A stretch of 45,156 bases of DNA from contig NZ_RZQL01000019.1 of assembly GCF_003997935.1 (NCBI RefSeq), forward strand, positions 1-45,156. The letters run 5' to 3'. The DNA is from Mesorhizobium sp. M7A.F.Ca.US.006.01.1.1 (GTDB lineage Bacteria > Pseudomonadota > Alphaproteobacteria > Rhizobiales > Rhizobiaceae). Numbering within the stretch: position 1 is the stretch's first letter; each line of letters begins with the position of its first letter. The translations under genes and the position numbers were made by a program. Positions 1-9,704 of this stretch are shown here, in pieces. Under the pieces are notes generated by a model, which searched no databases, was not told the DNA's origin, and saw only the letters and a program-made list of their open reading frames with translations.

Positions 1-1145
1 CCTTCATCAACGATCCGAAAATCCGGGGCATATTCTTCCAGGTGCTGGTCGTCGTGCTGCTGGTGGCGGGCGTCTGGTGGATTGCCCACAACGTCATCGA
101 CAACCTGACGCGGCTGCGCATCGCTTCAGGCTTCGGCTTCCTCAAGGGCCGCGCCGGCTTCGACATCAGCGAGAGCGCGATCGCCTATTCGTCGGATTCG
201 ACCTACGGCCGCGCCATTCTGGTCGGCCTCCTCAACACGGTCATCGTCGCCATCGTCGGCATCATCACCGCGACAATCATCGGCTTCGTCATCGGCATCG
301 GCCGGCTCTCGAAGAACTGGCTGATCAGGAAGATCTGCACCGTCTATGTCGAGGTCTTCCGCAACATCCCGCCGCTGCTGGTCATCTTCTTCTGGTATTC
401 CGGCGTGCTGGCCGTGCTGCCGGCGCCACGCGACAGCATCAATTTGCCTTTCGGCTCCTTTCTCAACCAGCGCGGTTTCTATTTTCCACGCGCCGTATGG
501 GGCGACGGCTCATGGCTGATCTTCGTCGCCCTGCTCGTCGGCATCGCCATGGCGTGGTTCGTCGCGCGCAAGGCGCGCCAACGGCAGATGGCGACCGGCC
601 AGCAATTTCCGGTGTTCTGGACGTCCGCGGCGCTGATCGTCGGGCTGCCGCTGCTCGCCTATGCGCTGAGCGGCTTTCCCCTGAGTTTCGACTACCCGAA
701 GCAGTCGACTTTCAACCTGACCGGCGGTTTTCAGGTCCGGCCGGAGTTCCTGTCGCTTTATCTGGCGCTGTCCTGCTATACCGCCGCCTTCATCGCCGAG
801 ATCGTGCGCGCCGGCATCAGGGGTGTCAGCGCGGGCCAGACGGAAGCTGCCGGTGCGTTGGGGCTGCGGTCCGGATCGATCCTGCGGCACGACGACCAGC
901 CGCAGGCCATGCGCATCGTCATTCCGCCGCTGACCAGCCAGTATCTCAACCTGACCAAGAACTCGTCGCTGGCTATCGCCATCGGCTATCCGGACTTGAC
1001 GGCGACCGCCGGGACAGTGCTGAACCAGACCGGCCAGGCCGTCGAGGGCGTGGTGATCATGATGGTGATCTACCTTGCTATCAGCCTCCTGACCTCGCTT
1101 GTGATGAACTGGTTCAACGCCAAGATGGCACTGGTGGAGAGGTGA
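1..1145 (+). CDS. aapQ: General L-amino-acid ABC transporter permease AapQ (5' partial)
   Basis: This is one of two inner-membrane permeases of the Aap (general L-amino acid) ABC importer. The reading frame is already open at base 3, before the first ATG at 42, so the true start lies upstream of the window. The visible protein has several hydrophobic segments, a His/Met permease motif near 'VEVFRNIPPLL', the EAA loop around 831-920 and a typical C-terminal end. Sequence and order (aapQ-aapM-aapP) match the rhizobial aapJQMP operon; aapJ, the binding protein, would be upstream. The odd point is codons 888-899, which read His-Asp-Asp-Gln where the family has Leu-Val-Val-Val/Leu; the reverse complement of those 12 bases restores the family residues (see finding). 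The product may therefore be impaired, or the base calls wrong. Stop TGA at 1143. Confidence 0.93.
   Translation, partial: FINDPKIRGIFFQVLVVVLLVAGVWWIAHNVIDNLTRLRIASGFGFLKGRAGFDISESAIAYSSDSTYGRAILVGLLNTVIVAIVGIITATIIGFVIGIGRLSKNWLIRKICTVYVEVFRNIPPLLVIFFWYSGVLAVLPAPRDSINLPFGSFLNQRGFYFPRAVWGDGSWLIFVALLVGIAMAWFVARKARQRQMATGQQFPVFWTSAALIVGLPLLAYALSGFPLSFDYPKQSTFNLTGGFQVRPEFLSLYLALSCYTAAFIAEIVRAGIRGVSAGQTEAAGALGLRSGSILRHDDQPQAMRIVIPPLTSQYLNLTKNSSLAIAIGYPDLTATAGTVLNQTGQAVEGVVIMMVIYLAISLLTSLVMNWFNAKMALVER
882..905. repeat. 6-bp inverted repeats flanking an apparent 12-bp inversion inside aapQ
   Basis: CTGCGG (882-887) and CCGCAG (900-905) are perfect inverted repeats. The 12 bases between them, CACGACGACCAG, are the exact reverse complement of CTGGTCGTCGTG, which in the aapQ frame encodes Leu-Val-Val-Val. 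Those are the residues expected just before Pro-Gln-Ala-Met-Arg in the permease EAA loop. The frame is kept because the segment is a multiple of three. The repeats and the reverse complement are read directly; the ancestral orientation is inferred from family knowledge. Confidence 0.85.
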
Positions 1146-1154
1146 GGTAAGGAC

Positions 1155-2312
1155 ATGCAAGAACATGATATGTCCTGGGTGCGCACCGAAATGGTGCTGG
1201 CGCAGCCGGCGCCCGCCAGCGTCACCGGCCTCGGTGCGTGGGTGCGCAAGAACCTGATCGCGTCTACCGGCGACACCATTTTGACAATCGTCGGCATCGC
1301 CCTGGTGGCGATGATCCTGCCGCAAATCATCAATTGGGCGTTCATCAACGCCGTGTGGACGGGACCGGACCGGACCGTATGCGCCACGGTGGCGCAAGGT
1401 GGCATCCAGCCGGATGGCTGGACCGGCGCCTGCTGGGCTTTCGTCAACGCCAAATTCGGCCAGTTCATGCTCGGCCGCTATCCCATCGAGGAGCGCTGGC
1501 GGCCGATCCTGGTCGCTCTCCTGTTCGTGGCGCTGCTGGTGCCGATGCTCATCCCGAAGGTGCCGCGCAAAGGGCTGAATGCTGTCCTGCTGTTCTTCGT
1601 GCTGCCGATCGTTGCGTTCGTCCTGCTGGTCGGCGGCATGTTCGGCCTGCCGCATGTCGAGACCTCGCTGTGGGGCGGGCTCTTGGTAACGCTCAGCCTG
1701 TCTTTCGTCGGCATTGCCGTGTCGCTGCCGCTCGGCATCGTGCTGGCGCTCGGCCGCCGTTCCAAGATGCCGATCATCAAGACGCTGTGCGTCGTCTTCA
1801 TCGAGACGGTGCGCGGCATCCCGCTGATCACCGTGCTGTTCTTCGCCAGCGTCATGCTGCCGCTGTTCCTGCCGGAGGGTGTCTCGTTCGACAAGTTCCT
1901 GCGCGCTTTGATCGGCGTGTCGCTGTTTGCCGCCGCCTATATGGCCGAAGTGGTGCGCGGCGGCCTGCAGGCGATCCCCAAGGGCCAGTATGAAGGTGCC
2001 GATTCGCTCGGCCTCGGCTATTGGCAGAAGATGTATTTCATCGTCATGCCGCAGGCGCTGAAACTGGTCATCCCTGGCATCGTCAACACCTTCATCGGCA
2101 TGTTCAAGGACACCAGCCTGGTCATCATCATCTCGATGTTCGACCTGCTCGGCATCGTCAAACAGAATTTTTCCGATGCAAACTGGGCAACCGCGCAGAC
2201 GGCGAGGTCCGGCCTGATCTTCGCCGCCTTCGTCTTCTGGCTGTTCTGCTTCGGCATGTCGCGCTATTCAATGTACACCGAACGCCGGCTCGACACCGGC
2301 CACAAACGCTAA
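1155..2312 (+). CDS. aapM: General L-amino-acid ABC transporter permease AapM
   Basis: Second permease of the Aap importer, 385 residues, inner membrane. It begins nine bases after the aapQ stop with a GAGGTAAGG ribosome-binding site; an in-frame ATG at 1170 is an alternative. The N-terminal half has long hydrophobic stretches with a periplasmic insertion; the C-terminal half holds the conserved BPD_transp_1 domain. Its EAA loop (about 1985-2090, 'EGADSLGLG' to '[11 protein letters not shown]') is intact, in contrast to the altered loop of AapQ. The permease motif '[14 protein letters not shown]' is also present. Length and sequence fit the rhizobial AapM family. It is expected to pair with AapQ and to be powered by AapP. 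Confidence 0.95.
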   Translation: MQEHDMSWVRTEMVLAQPAPASVTGLGAWVRKNLIASTGDTILTIVGIALVAMILPQIINWAFINAVWTGPDRTVCATVAQGGIQPDGWTGACWAFVNAKFGQFMLGRYPIEERWRPILVALLFVALLVPMLIPKVPRKGLNAVLLFFVLPIVAFVLLVGGMFGLPHVETSLWGGLLVTLSLSFVGIAVSLPLGIVLALGRRSKMPIIKTLCVVFIETVRGIPLITVLFFASVMLPLFLPEGVSFDKFLRALIGVSLFAAAYMAEVVRGGLQAIPKGQYEGADSLGLGYWQKMYFIVMPQALKLVIPGIVNTFIGMFKDTSLVIIISMFDLLGIVKQNFSDANWATAQTARSGLIFAAFVFWLFCFGMSRYSMYTERRLDTGHKR

Positions 2313-2343
2313 ACATAAACAAAAGAACAAGGGGATCCCTCTC

Positions 2344-3147
2344 ATGGCCACCGAAAATGCCGTCAGCGCCGAAGAGATCAAGGTCAACGCCGCCAAGATG
2401 CAGATTTCGACGACCGATGTCGCCATCGACATCATCGCCATGCACAAATGGTATGGCGAGTTCCATGTGCTGAAGGACATCAATCTGAAAGTGATGCGCG
2501 GCGAGCGCATCGTCATCTGCGGCCCCTCCGGCTCTGGCAAATCGACCATGATCCGCTGCATCAACCGTCTGGAAGAGCACCAGAAGGGCAAGATCATCGT
2601 CGACGGCAAGGAATTGACCAACGATCTCAAGAAGATCGATGAGGTGCGCCGCGAGGTCGGCATGGTGTTCCAGCACTTCAACCTGTTCCCGCATCTGACC
2701 ATCCTGGAGAACTGCACGCTGGCGCCGATCTGGGTGCGCAAGACGCCGAAGAAGCAGGCCGAGGAAATCGCCATGCATTTCCTCAAGCGCGTCAAGATCC
2801 CGGAACAGGCCAACAAATATCCCGGCCAGTTGTCCGGCGGCCAGCAGCAGCGCGTGGCGATCGCCCGCTCGCTGTGCATGAACCCGCGCATCATGCTGTT
2901 CGACGAGCCGACCTCCGCGCTCGATCCGGAGATGATCAAGGAAGTGCTGGAGACCATGGTTGGCCTTGCCGAGGAAGGCATGACAATGCTGTGCGTCACC
3001 CACGAGATGGGCTTCGCCCGCAAGGTCGCCAACCGTGTGATCTTCATGGACCAGGGCCAGATCGTCGAGCAGAACACGCCGGCCGAGTTCTTCGACCACC
3101 CGCGCCACGAGCGCACGAAGCTGTTCCTGTCGCAGATCCTGCACTAA
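2344..3147 (+). CDS. aapP: General L-amino-acid ABC transporter ATP-binding protein AapP
   Basis: ATPase subunit of the Aap importer, 267 residues, cytoplasmic and bound to AapQ/AapM. Visible motifs in order: Walker [10 protein letters not shown] (residues 60-68), Q-loop Gln110, signature LSGGQ (163-167), Walker B IMLFDE (183-188), D-loop SALD and H-loop His220. A run of about 30 residues precedes the core domain, as in other AapP proteins. The start at 2344 follows AAGGGG at a slightly long spacing. It is the last gene of the operon; a strong terminator follows within 20 bases. Polar amino-acid ATPases of this type (GlnQ/HisP class) are very similar to each other, so the assignment rests on the flanking aapQ and aapM. 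Confidence 0.96.
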   Translation: MATENAVSAEEIKVNAAKMQISTTDVAIDIIAMHKWYGEFHVLKDINLKVMRGERIVICGPSGSGKSTMIRCINRLEEHQKGKIIVDGKELTNDLKKIDEVRREVGMVFQHFNLFPHLTILENCTLAPIWVRKTPKKQAEEIAMHFLKRVKIPEQANKYPGQLSGGQQQRVAIARSLCMNPRIMLFDEPTSALDPEMIKEVLETMVGLAEEGMTMLCVTHEMGFARKVANRVIFMDQGQIVEQNTPAEFFDHPRHERTKLFLSQILH

Positions 3148-3163
3148 GGCCTCGACGGCCACG

Positions 3164-3196
3164 AAGAGCCCGGCTGAAACACTGCCGGGCTCTTTT
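3164..3196 (+). terminator. Rho-independent terminator of the aap operon
   Basis: AAGAGCCCGG (3164-3173) pairs perfectly with CCGGGCTCTT (3185-3194) across an 11-base loop, and the descending arm runs into a short T run. It lies 17 bases after the aapP stop. Confidence 0.9.
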
Positions 3197-3258
3197 GCGT
3201 ATGGGATAACAGGCGGGCGTTCGTGTCGCGCCGGAGCGCGTTTGCAGAGCCGCCTTTC

Positions 3259-3927
3259 ATGAAAAGACTGGGACGTTTTCTGGGTCTTCTGTTGATTGTC
3301 GTCGCACTTGCCGTGACGACGGGCACCCTCGTGCCGCGGCCGCTGTGGCCCGCAGCCGCCGCCATGCCGGCTACGACGCGCCACATCCTGGTGCTCAACA
3401 ATCCGATCCACACCGACATCGCCATCCCGGTCGACGACGCGGTGCGCCGGCGTTTCCATTTCCTGGTCGACGCGGGCATACCAGCCGACAGGCCGGAGGT
3501 CCGCTACATCGTCTTCGGCTGGGGCGGCCGCGCCTTCTACCTGGAGACGCCGACATGGTCTGAGCTGAAGGCGGTGCCGGTGATGAAGGCACTGACCCTC
3601 GACGCGTCGGTCATGCATGTCGATATCGCCGGTGACATCGCCGAACTGCGTCCCGATGTCGCGGGGTTCGACATCGACGAGGACCGGTTCGCGGCGTTGC
3701 TCGATTTCATCGATGCCAGTTTCCAGCGGGGACCGAAAGGCCCGATCCTTGTTCCGGACGCGGCCTATTCCAGGTTCGACGGCTTCTACGAAGCCAACGG
3801 CCATTTCAACGCACTGGTCGGCTGCAACACCTGGACGGCGGCCGCCTTGCGCACCGCCGGCCTGCGCACCGGCTGGTGGAACCCGCTGCCTGTATCGCTC
3901 GGGCTATCGATGCGGCTGTATAATTAG
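3259..3927 (+). CDS. DUF2459 / TIGR02117 family protein
   Basis: A 222-residue protein of unknown function that I recognise as the DUF2459 (TIGR02117) family. A single hydrophobic segment at residues 5-25 is a signal peptide or membrane anchor, so the rest is probably periplasmic. Family landmarks seen are NNPIHTDI (48-54), FGWGGRAFY (86-94) and VGCNTW (187-192) with Cys189. An in-frame GTG at 3223 would add 12 residues; I prefer the ATG at 3259 because the hydrophobic signal then begins right after the start, but neither start has a strong ribosome-binding site. The gene stands alone between the aap terminator and a palindromic repeat. Members are often described as urease-region conserved proteins, but no urease gene is in view. 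Confidence 0.8.
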   Translation: MKRLGRFLGLLLIVVALAVTTGTLVPRPLWPAAAAMPATTRHILVLNNPIHTDIAIPVDDAVRRRFHFLVDAGIPADRPEVRYIVFGWGGRAFYLETPTWSELKAVPVMKALTLDASVMHVDIAGDIAELRPDVAGFDIDEDRFAALLDFIDASFQRGPKGPILVPDAAYSRFDGFYEANGHFNALVGCNTWTAAALRTAGLRTGWWNPLPVSLGLSMRLYN

Positions 3928-3978
3928 CTGTCTCGTCTTGTCGCGTTTCGCCAATGCGAGACGCCTCATTCCTTCGCG

Positions 3979-4139
3979 CCCCCCTCTGTCCTGCCGGACA
4001 TCTCCCCCACGAGGGGGAGATTGGCAGTTTCGGCGCCCCGCTCTTTCCTGCGGCCCTGCAACGTTCGAGATTGGTGAAATCGGCGGTGCCGACCGGTCTT
4101 TCCCCTTGCGGGGGAGATGTCCGGCAGGACAGAGGGGGG
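3979..4139. repeat. Large palindromic intergenic repeat (family A, copy 1)
   Basis: Two 30-base arms (3979-4008 and 4110-4139) are perfect inverted copies: a run CCCCCCTCTG...TCTCCCCC and its reverse complement. The left arm continues into a smaller hairpin (CTCCCCCACGAGGGGGAG). The same pattern recurs at 12603-12753 and 22943-23117. It sits at the 3' ends of convergent genes. It resembles the mosaic palindromic elements reported from rhizobial genomes. Confidence 0.85.
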
Positions 4140-4157
4140 TGCTGTCCCGCCGTCCTA

Positions 4158-5402
4158 TCAACGCCTGACAGCAGCCTCCGTTGCCCGCCAGCCATAGAGC
4201 CAGTCCAGATCCGCGGCGAGCTTTTCCGGCGGGCGCACCTTCAGGAACACATTGCGCGCAATCGCCACTGGACCCGAGGCATGCCAGGCCAGCCGGTTGA
4301 CAGCGCCGCGTCGGGTGACCTGCGCGACACGCGGCCGCCGTGACTGCTCCCAAACCGCAAGTGCGGCCAGGGGGTCAGCGGGGGAGGCGTAAACGGCGTC
4401 GGCAAGCGTCGCCGCATCCTCGATCGCCATGGCCGCACCTTGCGCCGCGAATGGGGTCATCGCATGCGCGGCGTCGCCGATCAGCGCAACGCCGTTCGAT
4501 GTTGTCCAGGGCTGTTGCGGGTCAACAGTGTGGATCGGCCATGCGGTCCACGGGCCGGCCTGCTCGACCAGACGGGCAAGTTCTGCCGCGGTGCCGCGCA
4601 GGGCTCGGGTCAGGATCCCGGCGCCGGCGTTGCCGGACCAGCCCTCGGCAATGCGTTCGCCCCTGGTGAAGGCCGCGAGATTGAAGGCCGCACCCTTGCT
4701 GACGGGATAGGCCACCATATGGAAGCCGGGATGCAGGAAGGTGGTGACGCAGTCCCTGGCGCCGATGGCGGCAAAGCTCTGACCGGCGGCGCTCTCGGCC
4801 GCGACGGTGGCGCGCCAGGCCAGTTCGCCGGAGAAGTGGTTTCTTGGCGAAGCCGACCCCTTGGCCGAATCGACGAGTGCGCGCACCGACGACCAGACGC
4901 CATCGGCGCCGACCAGCAGGAAGCCTTCAGCCTTGATGGTCTTGCCGTCGATCTCGACTGTCGCTGTGATGCCATGGCTGTCGGTGGCAACACCGCTGAC
5001 GCGCCCGCTGGTGGTGAGATGGATATCCGGCATCTCGGCAACGCGCGCGGTCAGTGCGCTCTGCAGATCGGCCCTGTGCGCGACGAGATAGGGTGCCTGC
5101 CAGCGCGTTTCGGCGGCTTGCCCCAGCGGCACGCGCGCCAGTTCGCGCAAGGTCGCGGCCTCCTTCAACACCACGGCTTCGGGCCGCACCGCCGCCGGCA
5201 GCAGCCGGTCGAGCACGCCAAGCTGGCGAAGGATACGGGTCGCGTTTGGAGAGAGCTGAATGCCTGCGCCGGCAGCCTCCAGGCGCTGCGCCTGTTCGAA
5301 CATCCGAACAGGGTAGCCGCGTTCGGCGAACGCAAGGGCTGCGGTTAATCCGGCGACACCCGCCCCGGCGATGACAATTTGCCGGGATCGCGTGTCGTTC
5401 AT
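4158..5402 (-). CDS. FAD-dependent monooxygenase (salicylate-hydroxylase-like)
   Basis: A 414-residue class A flavin monooxygenase (FAD/NAD(P)H-dependent aromatic hydroxylase family). Motifs in order: the dinucleotide fold GAGVAG at residues 13-18 followed by Glu36 for the ribose; the DG motif in 'LLVGADGVWSSVR'; and the GD motif in 'VALIGDAAHAM' that contacts FAD. The family hydroxylates phenolic substrates such as salicylate or urate precursors; the substrate here cannot be read. The start at 5402 is chosen because the next upstream in-frame start adds 35 residues that would run into the zinc-finger gene at 5420. That gene lies 17 bases upstream on the same strand, so the two may be co-transcribed. 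Confidence 0.88.
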   Translation of the reverse strand: MNDTRSRQIVIAGAGVAGLTAALAFAERGYPVRMFEQAQRLEAAGAGIQLSPNATRILRQLGVLDRLLPAAVRPEAVVLKEAATLRELARVPLGQAAETRWQAPYLVAHRADLQSALTARVAEMPDIHLTTSGRVSGVATDSHGITATVEIDGKTIKAEGFLLVGADGVWSSVRALVDSAKGSASPRNHFSGELAWRATVAAESAAGQSFAAIGARDCVTTFLHPGFHMVAYPVSKGAAFNLAAFTRGERIAEGWSGNAGAGILTRALRGTAAELARLVEQAGPWTAWPIHTVDPQQPWTTSNGVALIGDAAHAMTPFAAQGAAMAIEDAATLADAVYASPADPLAALAVWEQSRRPRVAQVTRRGAVNRLAWHASGPVAIARNVFLKVRPPEKLAADLDWLYGWRATEAAVRR

Positions 5403-5419
5403 CGGGCTGGTCGAAGGAC

Positions 5420-5665
5420 TCAGGCGGCCTGGTCGATGTAGATGCAGCCGGCCGGCAGCGTTTCGGTCGCCTTCAGCTTCGGCGAATAGCGGTAGAGCGT
5501 CGAGCAATAGGGACAGACTTTTTCATTGTCGTCGCCCATGTCCAGAAACACATGCGGGTGGTCGAACGGCGGATTGGCGCCCGTGCACATGAATTCCTTC
5601 ACGCCGATGTCGATTGCCTGATAGCCCGCATCGTTCTGAAAATGGGGAATGGAACCGCCTGCCAT
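5420..5665 (-). CDS. Zinc-finger domain protein (NDUFS6-like, zf-CHCC)
   Basis: An 81-residue protein of the zf-CHCC family, homologous to the C-terminal part of the mitochondrial complex I accessory subunit NDUFS6. Candidate zinc ligands are Cys27, His36 or His38, Cys51 and Cys54 (FMCTG, HPHVF and CPYC). In alphaproteobacteria this family is usual and is thought to accompany respiratory complex I. The ATG at 5665 has GGAG six bases upstream. It is the upstream member of a possible pair with the flavin monooxygenase. Confidence 0.88.
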   Translation of the reverse strand: MAGGSIPHFQNDAGYQAIDIGVKEFMCTGANPPFDHPHVFLDMGDDNEKVCPYCSTLYRYSPKLKATETLPAGCIYIDQAA

Positions 5666-5786
5666 CGTCGTCTCCTTAACGCAGTCTCGTCTGCATCTGG
5701 ATCATATCAGGCCTCTTTGCAAGTTCGATGAAATGAAACTGTCGCAAAAGCCTGTCAGAGGATAAGTTAAGCCGGTTAACCCATGA

Positions 5787-5812
5787 CCCGAAAACCGATT
5801 TCGGTTTTCGGG
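5787..5812. repeat. Perfect 12-bp-stem palindrome upstream of ppk
   Basis: CCCGAAAACCGA (5787-5798) and TCGGTTTTCGGG (5801-5812) are exact inverted copies around two T bases. It lies 58 bases upstream of the ppk start. It looks like one of the short dispersed palindromes of rhizobial intergenic DNA; with no T run after it, it is a weak terminator candidate. Confidence 0.8.
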
Positions 5813-5870
5813 AGGGAACGTCGCTATAGAGACTGGCTAACCGGCCGACGGTACGGGAAGAGCGGGAACC

Positions 5871-8072
5871 ATGAACGAATTGAAGCCGGTGCAGAACGAA
5901 TTCGTGGATGTCGAGGTGGCTCGCCCGGAGGGTGGCAACCCGGATCGCTTCGTCAATCGCGAGTTTTCCTGGCTGCAATTCAACCGGCGCGTTCTCGAGG
6001 AATCGCTGAACCTCAATCATCCGCTGCTGGAGCGCGTCCGCTTCCTGTCGATCTCGGCCGCCAATCTCGACGAATTCTTCATGGTCCGCGTCGCTGGCCT
6101 TGCCGGCCAGGTGCGCGAGGGCATCACACTCAAAAGCCCTGACGGGCGCACCCCCGAACAGCAGCTCGAACAGCTGCTGCGTGAGGTCGAGCGGCTGCAG
6201 GAAGACCAGCAGAAGAGCCTTTCGGCGCTCACCGTGCTGCTCAACAAGGAAGGCATCGAGAGCATCACCCGCGATGCGCTGACCAAGGACGAGAAAATCT
6301 GGCTGGAAGACCATTTCCAGGGGCAGGTGTTCCCGGTGCTCACCCCGCTGTCGATCGACCCAGCGCATCCGTTCCCGTTCATCCCCAATCTCGGTTTCTC
6401 GATGGCCCTGCAATTGCGCCATCGCAAGAACGGCGAGGAGATGAGCGCGCTGCTGCGCCTGCCGGTGGCGCTGAAGCGCTTCATCCGTCTGCCGGACCGC
6501 AAGCATCATGTCCGCTTCATCCCGCTGGAAGAGGCGGTCGGCCTCTATATCGGCAAGCTCTTCCCCGGCTATGAGGTCAAGGGCTCCGGCACGTTCCGCA
6601 TCATTCGTGACAGCGATATCGAGGTCGAGGAGGAGTCCGAGGACCTGGTTCGCCTGTTCGAAACGGCGCTGAAGCGGCGGCGACGCGGTTCGGTGATCCG
6701 CATCGAATTCGACAGGCTGATGCCTGGCGAATTGCGCGACTTCGTGGCAGGCGAGCTTGGCGTGTCGTCGAGCCGCATCAGCGTGCTCACCGGGCCGCTG
6801 GCGCTCAGCCAGATTTCCGAGATCGTGGCCGTCCCTCGCGACGACCTGAAATTCATGCCCTACAATCCGCGTTTTCCCGAACGCATCCGCGAGCATGGCG
6901 GCGATTGTTTCGCCGCCATCCGCGAGAAGGACATCGTCGTCCATCACCCCTATGAATCGTTTGACGTCGTGGTGCAGTTCCTGCGCCAGGCGATGGCCGA
7001 TCCGGAAGTGGTGGCGATCAAGCAGACGCTTTACCGCACCTCCAATGACAGCCCGATCGTGCGTGCGCTGGTCGACGCGGCCGAGGCCGGCAAGTCGGTC
7101 ACCGCGCTTGTAGAGCTCAAGGCGCGCTTCGACGAAGAAGCCAACATCCGCTGGGCGCGCGACCTGGAGCGTGCCGGCGTGCAGGTCGTGTTCGGCTTTC
7201 TCGAGCTGAAAACCCATTCGAAAATGTCGCTGGTGGTGCGGCGCGAGGACGGCAAGCTGCGCAACTACGTGCACCTCGGCACCGGCAACTACCATCCGGT
7301 AACGGCGCGCATCTACACCGACCTGTCCTTCTTCACCACCGATCCGACGATTGCCCGCGATGTCGCCCAGCTGTTCAATTTCATCACCGGCTATGCCGAG
7401 CCGACGGACGAAATGCGGCTGGCGATCTCGCCGTTCACGCTGAGAAGCCGCATCCTGAAGCACATTGCCGACGAGATTGCCTACGCGGTGCAGGGGAAAC
7501 CGGCGCGCATCTGGATGAAGATGAACGCACTCGTCGATCCGATCATCATCGACGCGCTCTACGATGCCAGTCGCGCCGGCGTCGAGATCGACCTTGTCGT
7601 GCGCGGCATCTGCTGCCTGCGGCCGCAGGTTCCGGGCCTGTCGGAAAACATCCGCGTAAAATCGATCGTCGGCCGTTTTCTCGAACACAGCCGCATTTAC
7701 TGTTTCGGCAATGGTTACGGCCTGCCGTCGGACGAGGCGATCGTCTACATCTCTTCGGCCGACCTGATGCCGCGCAATCTCGACCGCCGCGTCGAAACCA
7801 TGGTGCCGATCACCAATCCAACTGTGCATGAACAGATCCTTGGCCAGATCATGCTGGGCAACATCATGGACAATCAGCAAAGTTTCGACGTATTGGCTGA
7901 TGGAACCTCCCGGCGCGTCGTGCTGGAGGAGGGCGAGGAACCGTTCAACGCGCAGGAATATTTCATGACCAATCCGAGCCTGTCGGGACGGGGTGACGCG
8001 CTGAAGTCGCATGCGCCCAAGCGCATCGCGCAGTTCAAGCGCCGCAAGAAGAACGCCGCAGCGTCCGGCTGA
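5871..8072 (+). CDS. ppk: Polyphosphate kinase Ppk1
   Basis: Makes inorganic polyphosphate from ATP, reversibly. The protein has 733 residues, close to the usual length of about 700. The N-terminal domain begins with the family start '[19 protein letters not shown]'. The catalytic core has the phosphorylated histidine in 'GNYHP' (His475) and the second active-site histidine in 'FLEHSR' (His606), both as in E. coli Ppk. The stop TGA shares one base with the start of the exopolyphosphatase gene, so synthesis and breakdown enzymes are translationally linked. Upstream are CTGTC half-sites at 5739 and 5752, but their 13-base spacing does not fit a standard Pho box (11), so phosphate control is not shown by the sequence. 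Confidence 0.97.
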   Translation: MNELKPVQNEFVDVEVARPEGGNPDRFVNREFSWLQFNRRVLEESLNLNHPLLERVRFLSISAANLDEFFMVRVAGLAGQVREGITLKSPDGRTPEQQLEQLLREVERLQEDQQKSLSALTVLLNKEGIESITRDALTKDEKIWLEDHFQGQVFPVLTPLSIDPAHPFPFIPNLGFSMALQLRHRKNGEEMSALLRLPVALKRFIRLPDRKHHVRFIPLEEAVGLYIGKLFPGYEVKGSGTFRIIRDSDIEVEEESEDLVRLFETALKRRRRGSVIRIEFDRLMPGELRDFVAGELGVSSSRISVLTGPLALSQISEIVAVPRDDLKFMPYNPRFPERIREHGGDCFAAIREKDIVVHHPYESFDVVVQFLRQAMADPEVVAIKQTLYRTSNDSPIVRALVDAAEAGKSVTALVELKARFDEEANIRWARDLERAGVQVVFGFLELKTHSKMSLVVRREDGKLRNYVHLGTGNYHPVTARIYTDLSFFTTDPTIARDVAQLFNFITGYAEPTDEMRLAISPFTLRSRILKHIADEIAYAVQGKPARIWMKMNALVDPIIIDALYDASRAGVEIDLVVRGICCLRPQVPGLSENIRVKSIVGRFLEHSRIYCFGNGYGLPSDEAIVYISSADLMPRNLDRRVETMVPITNPTVHEQILGQIMLGNIMDNQQSFDVLADGTSRRVVLEEGEEPFNAQEYFMTNPSLSGRGDALKSHAPKRIAQFKRRKKNAAASG

Positions 8073-9607
8073 TGCTGTCTGATTCCCAGGGGCGGCTGCA
8101 GGACCGCCGACCGCTGTCCATCATCGACATCGGATCGAACTCGATCCGTCTCGTCGTCTATGAGGGACTGGCGCGCTCGCCGACCATGCTGTTCAACGAA
8201 AAGATGCTGGCCGGTCTCGGCCGCGGCATCGTTTCGACCGGCAAGCTCGACCCCGAGGCGGTGACGCGCTCGATGGAAGAGTTCCGCCGCTTTCGCGCGC
8301 TTTCCGACCAGGCCGGCGCCGAGCATATGTATGTGCTGGCCACCGCCGCGGCCCGCGAGGCGGTCAACGGCCCTGATTTCATTCACCGCGCCGAGGAGGT
8401 GCTGAAGACCGAGATCCGTGTCATCAGCGGCCGTCAGGAAGCGTATTATTCGGCGCTCGGCGTCATTTCCGGCTTCCATCCGGCCGACGGCATCGCCGGC
8501 GATCTGGGCGGCGGCAGCCTCGAACTGGTCGACGTCGCCGGCGAAGCGATCGGCGACGGCATCACGCTGCCGCTGGGCGGTCTGCGCCTGCAGGACATGG
8601 CGAAGAACTCGCTGGCTCAGGCGGCCAAGATCACGCGGGACGAACTGGCGAAGGCCAAGCTGTTGAAAGGCGGGCAGGGCAGGCCCTTCTACGCCGTCGG
8701 CGGCACCTGGCGAAATCTCGCCCGGCTGCACATGGAGATGACCAACTATCCGCTTGGCGTCATGCACCATTACGAGATCTCGGCCGAAAGCGCGGCGAAC
8801 TTCCTCAAGCAGGTGGCCAAGGCCGAGATCGAGAAGGTCAAGGGCATCGAAGGCGTTTCCAAGAACCGCCGTTCGCTGCTGCCCTATGGCGCCATCGTGC
8901 TGCAGGAGATCATGGCGGCGATGCAGCCGTCGAAGATCATCGTCTCGGCTCTGGGCGTACGCGAAGGCTTTCTCTATTCGCTGCTCGACGAGGCCGAGCA
9001 GAAGGCCGATCCGCTGATTTCGGCCTCGGAGGAACTCGCCCGCCTGCGCTCGCGCTCCGTCGCCCATGCGCATGAACTTGTCGACTGGACCGCCAAGACC
9101 TTTGCCGCTTTCGGCATCGACGAGACCGAGGACGAGGCGCGCTACCGCCACGCGGCCGCATTGCTGGCCGATATCGGCTGGCGCGCGCACCCCGAATATC
9201 GCGGCAAGCAATCGCTCAACATCATTGCGCACGCCTCTTTCTTCGGCGTCGACCATCCCGGCCGTGCTTTCCTGGCCATGGCCAACGCCTATCGTCACGA
9301 CGGCATCTTCAACGAAGCCATCGCCCCCGAGATCAAGGCGCTGGCGCCGCCGCGTTATCTGGAGCGCGCCCGCGTGCTCGCCGCGATGATGCGCGTCGTC
9401 TACCTGCTGACGGCGTCGATGCCCGGCATCATGCCCAGGCTGAAATGGGAACAACGCGCCAACGGCGTGCTGGCGCTGGTCTTGCCGGCATCGCTGGCCG
9501 ATCTCTATGGCGAGCGGCCGGCCGGGCGCCTGGCACAGCTGGCAAGGATAACCAACCGCCGCCTGGTGCTGGCTGTTGAGGGCGGGCCTAGCCTTTCAGT
9601 AAAATGA
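8072..9607 (+). CDS. ppx: Exopolyphosphatase (Ppx/GppA family)
   Basis: A 511-residue member of the Ppx/GppA phosphatase family, actin-like ATPase fold. The N-terminal phosphate-binding motif 'IDIGSNSIRLVVY' and the second motif 'GDLGGGSLELVDV' are intact; a helical C-terminal HD-like extension follows, giving the usual full length of about 500. The family releases phosphate from the ends of polyphosphate chains and also hydrolyses pppGpp. The start ATG overlaps the ppk stop (TGATG), so polyphosphate metabolism is encoded as a coupled pair. No terminator is obvious; a pair of inverted palindromic repeats follows. Confidence 0.95.
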   Translation: MLSDSQGRLQDRRPLSIIDIGSNSIRLVVYEGLARSPTMLFNEKMLAGLGRGIVSTGKLDPEAVTRSMEEFRRFRALSDQAGAEHMYVLATAAAREAVNGPDFIHRAEEVLKTEIRVISGRQEAYYSALGVISGFHPADGIAGDLGGGSLELVDVAGEAIGDGITLPLGGLRLQDMAKNSLAQAAKITRDELAKAKLLKGGQGRPFYAVGGTWRNLARLHMEMTNYPLGVMHHYEISAESAANFLKQVAKAEIEKVKGIEGVSKNRRSLLPYGAIVLQEIMAAMQPSKIIVSALGVREGFLYSLLDEAEQKADPLISASEELARLRSRSVAHAHELVDWTAKTFAAFGIDETEDEARYRHAAALLADIGWRAHPEYRGKQSLNIIAHASFFGVDHPGRAFLAMANAYRHDGIFNEAIAPEIKALAPPRYLERARVLAAMMRVVYLLTASMPGIMPRLKWEQRANGVLALVLPASLADLYGERPAGRLAQLARITNRRLVLAVEGGPSLSVK

Positions 9608-9704
9608 ACACGGCCTACCAGAGCGTGATTTATCTGACCCACGCGGATATTGGATCAACTCAATCGCGCCACTCGCCGGTGGCATCGCGTTTGTAGACCG
9701 GCTT

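Noticed and set aside
882..905. A programmed, switchable invertible element in aapQ
   Set aside because: The repeats are only 6 bp and the segment 12 bp, with no recombinase gene nearby; this is too small for known site-specific inversion systems. A single event or an error is simpler.
5739..5757. Pho box upstream of ppk
   Set aside because: The two CTGTC half-sites are 13 bases apart instead of 11, and the remaining positions do not match.
5676..8012. A 778-codon open frame on the minus strand opposite ppk
   Set aside because: An antisense shadow of an intact polyphosphate kinase gene; no ribosome-binding site or family pattern.
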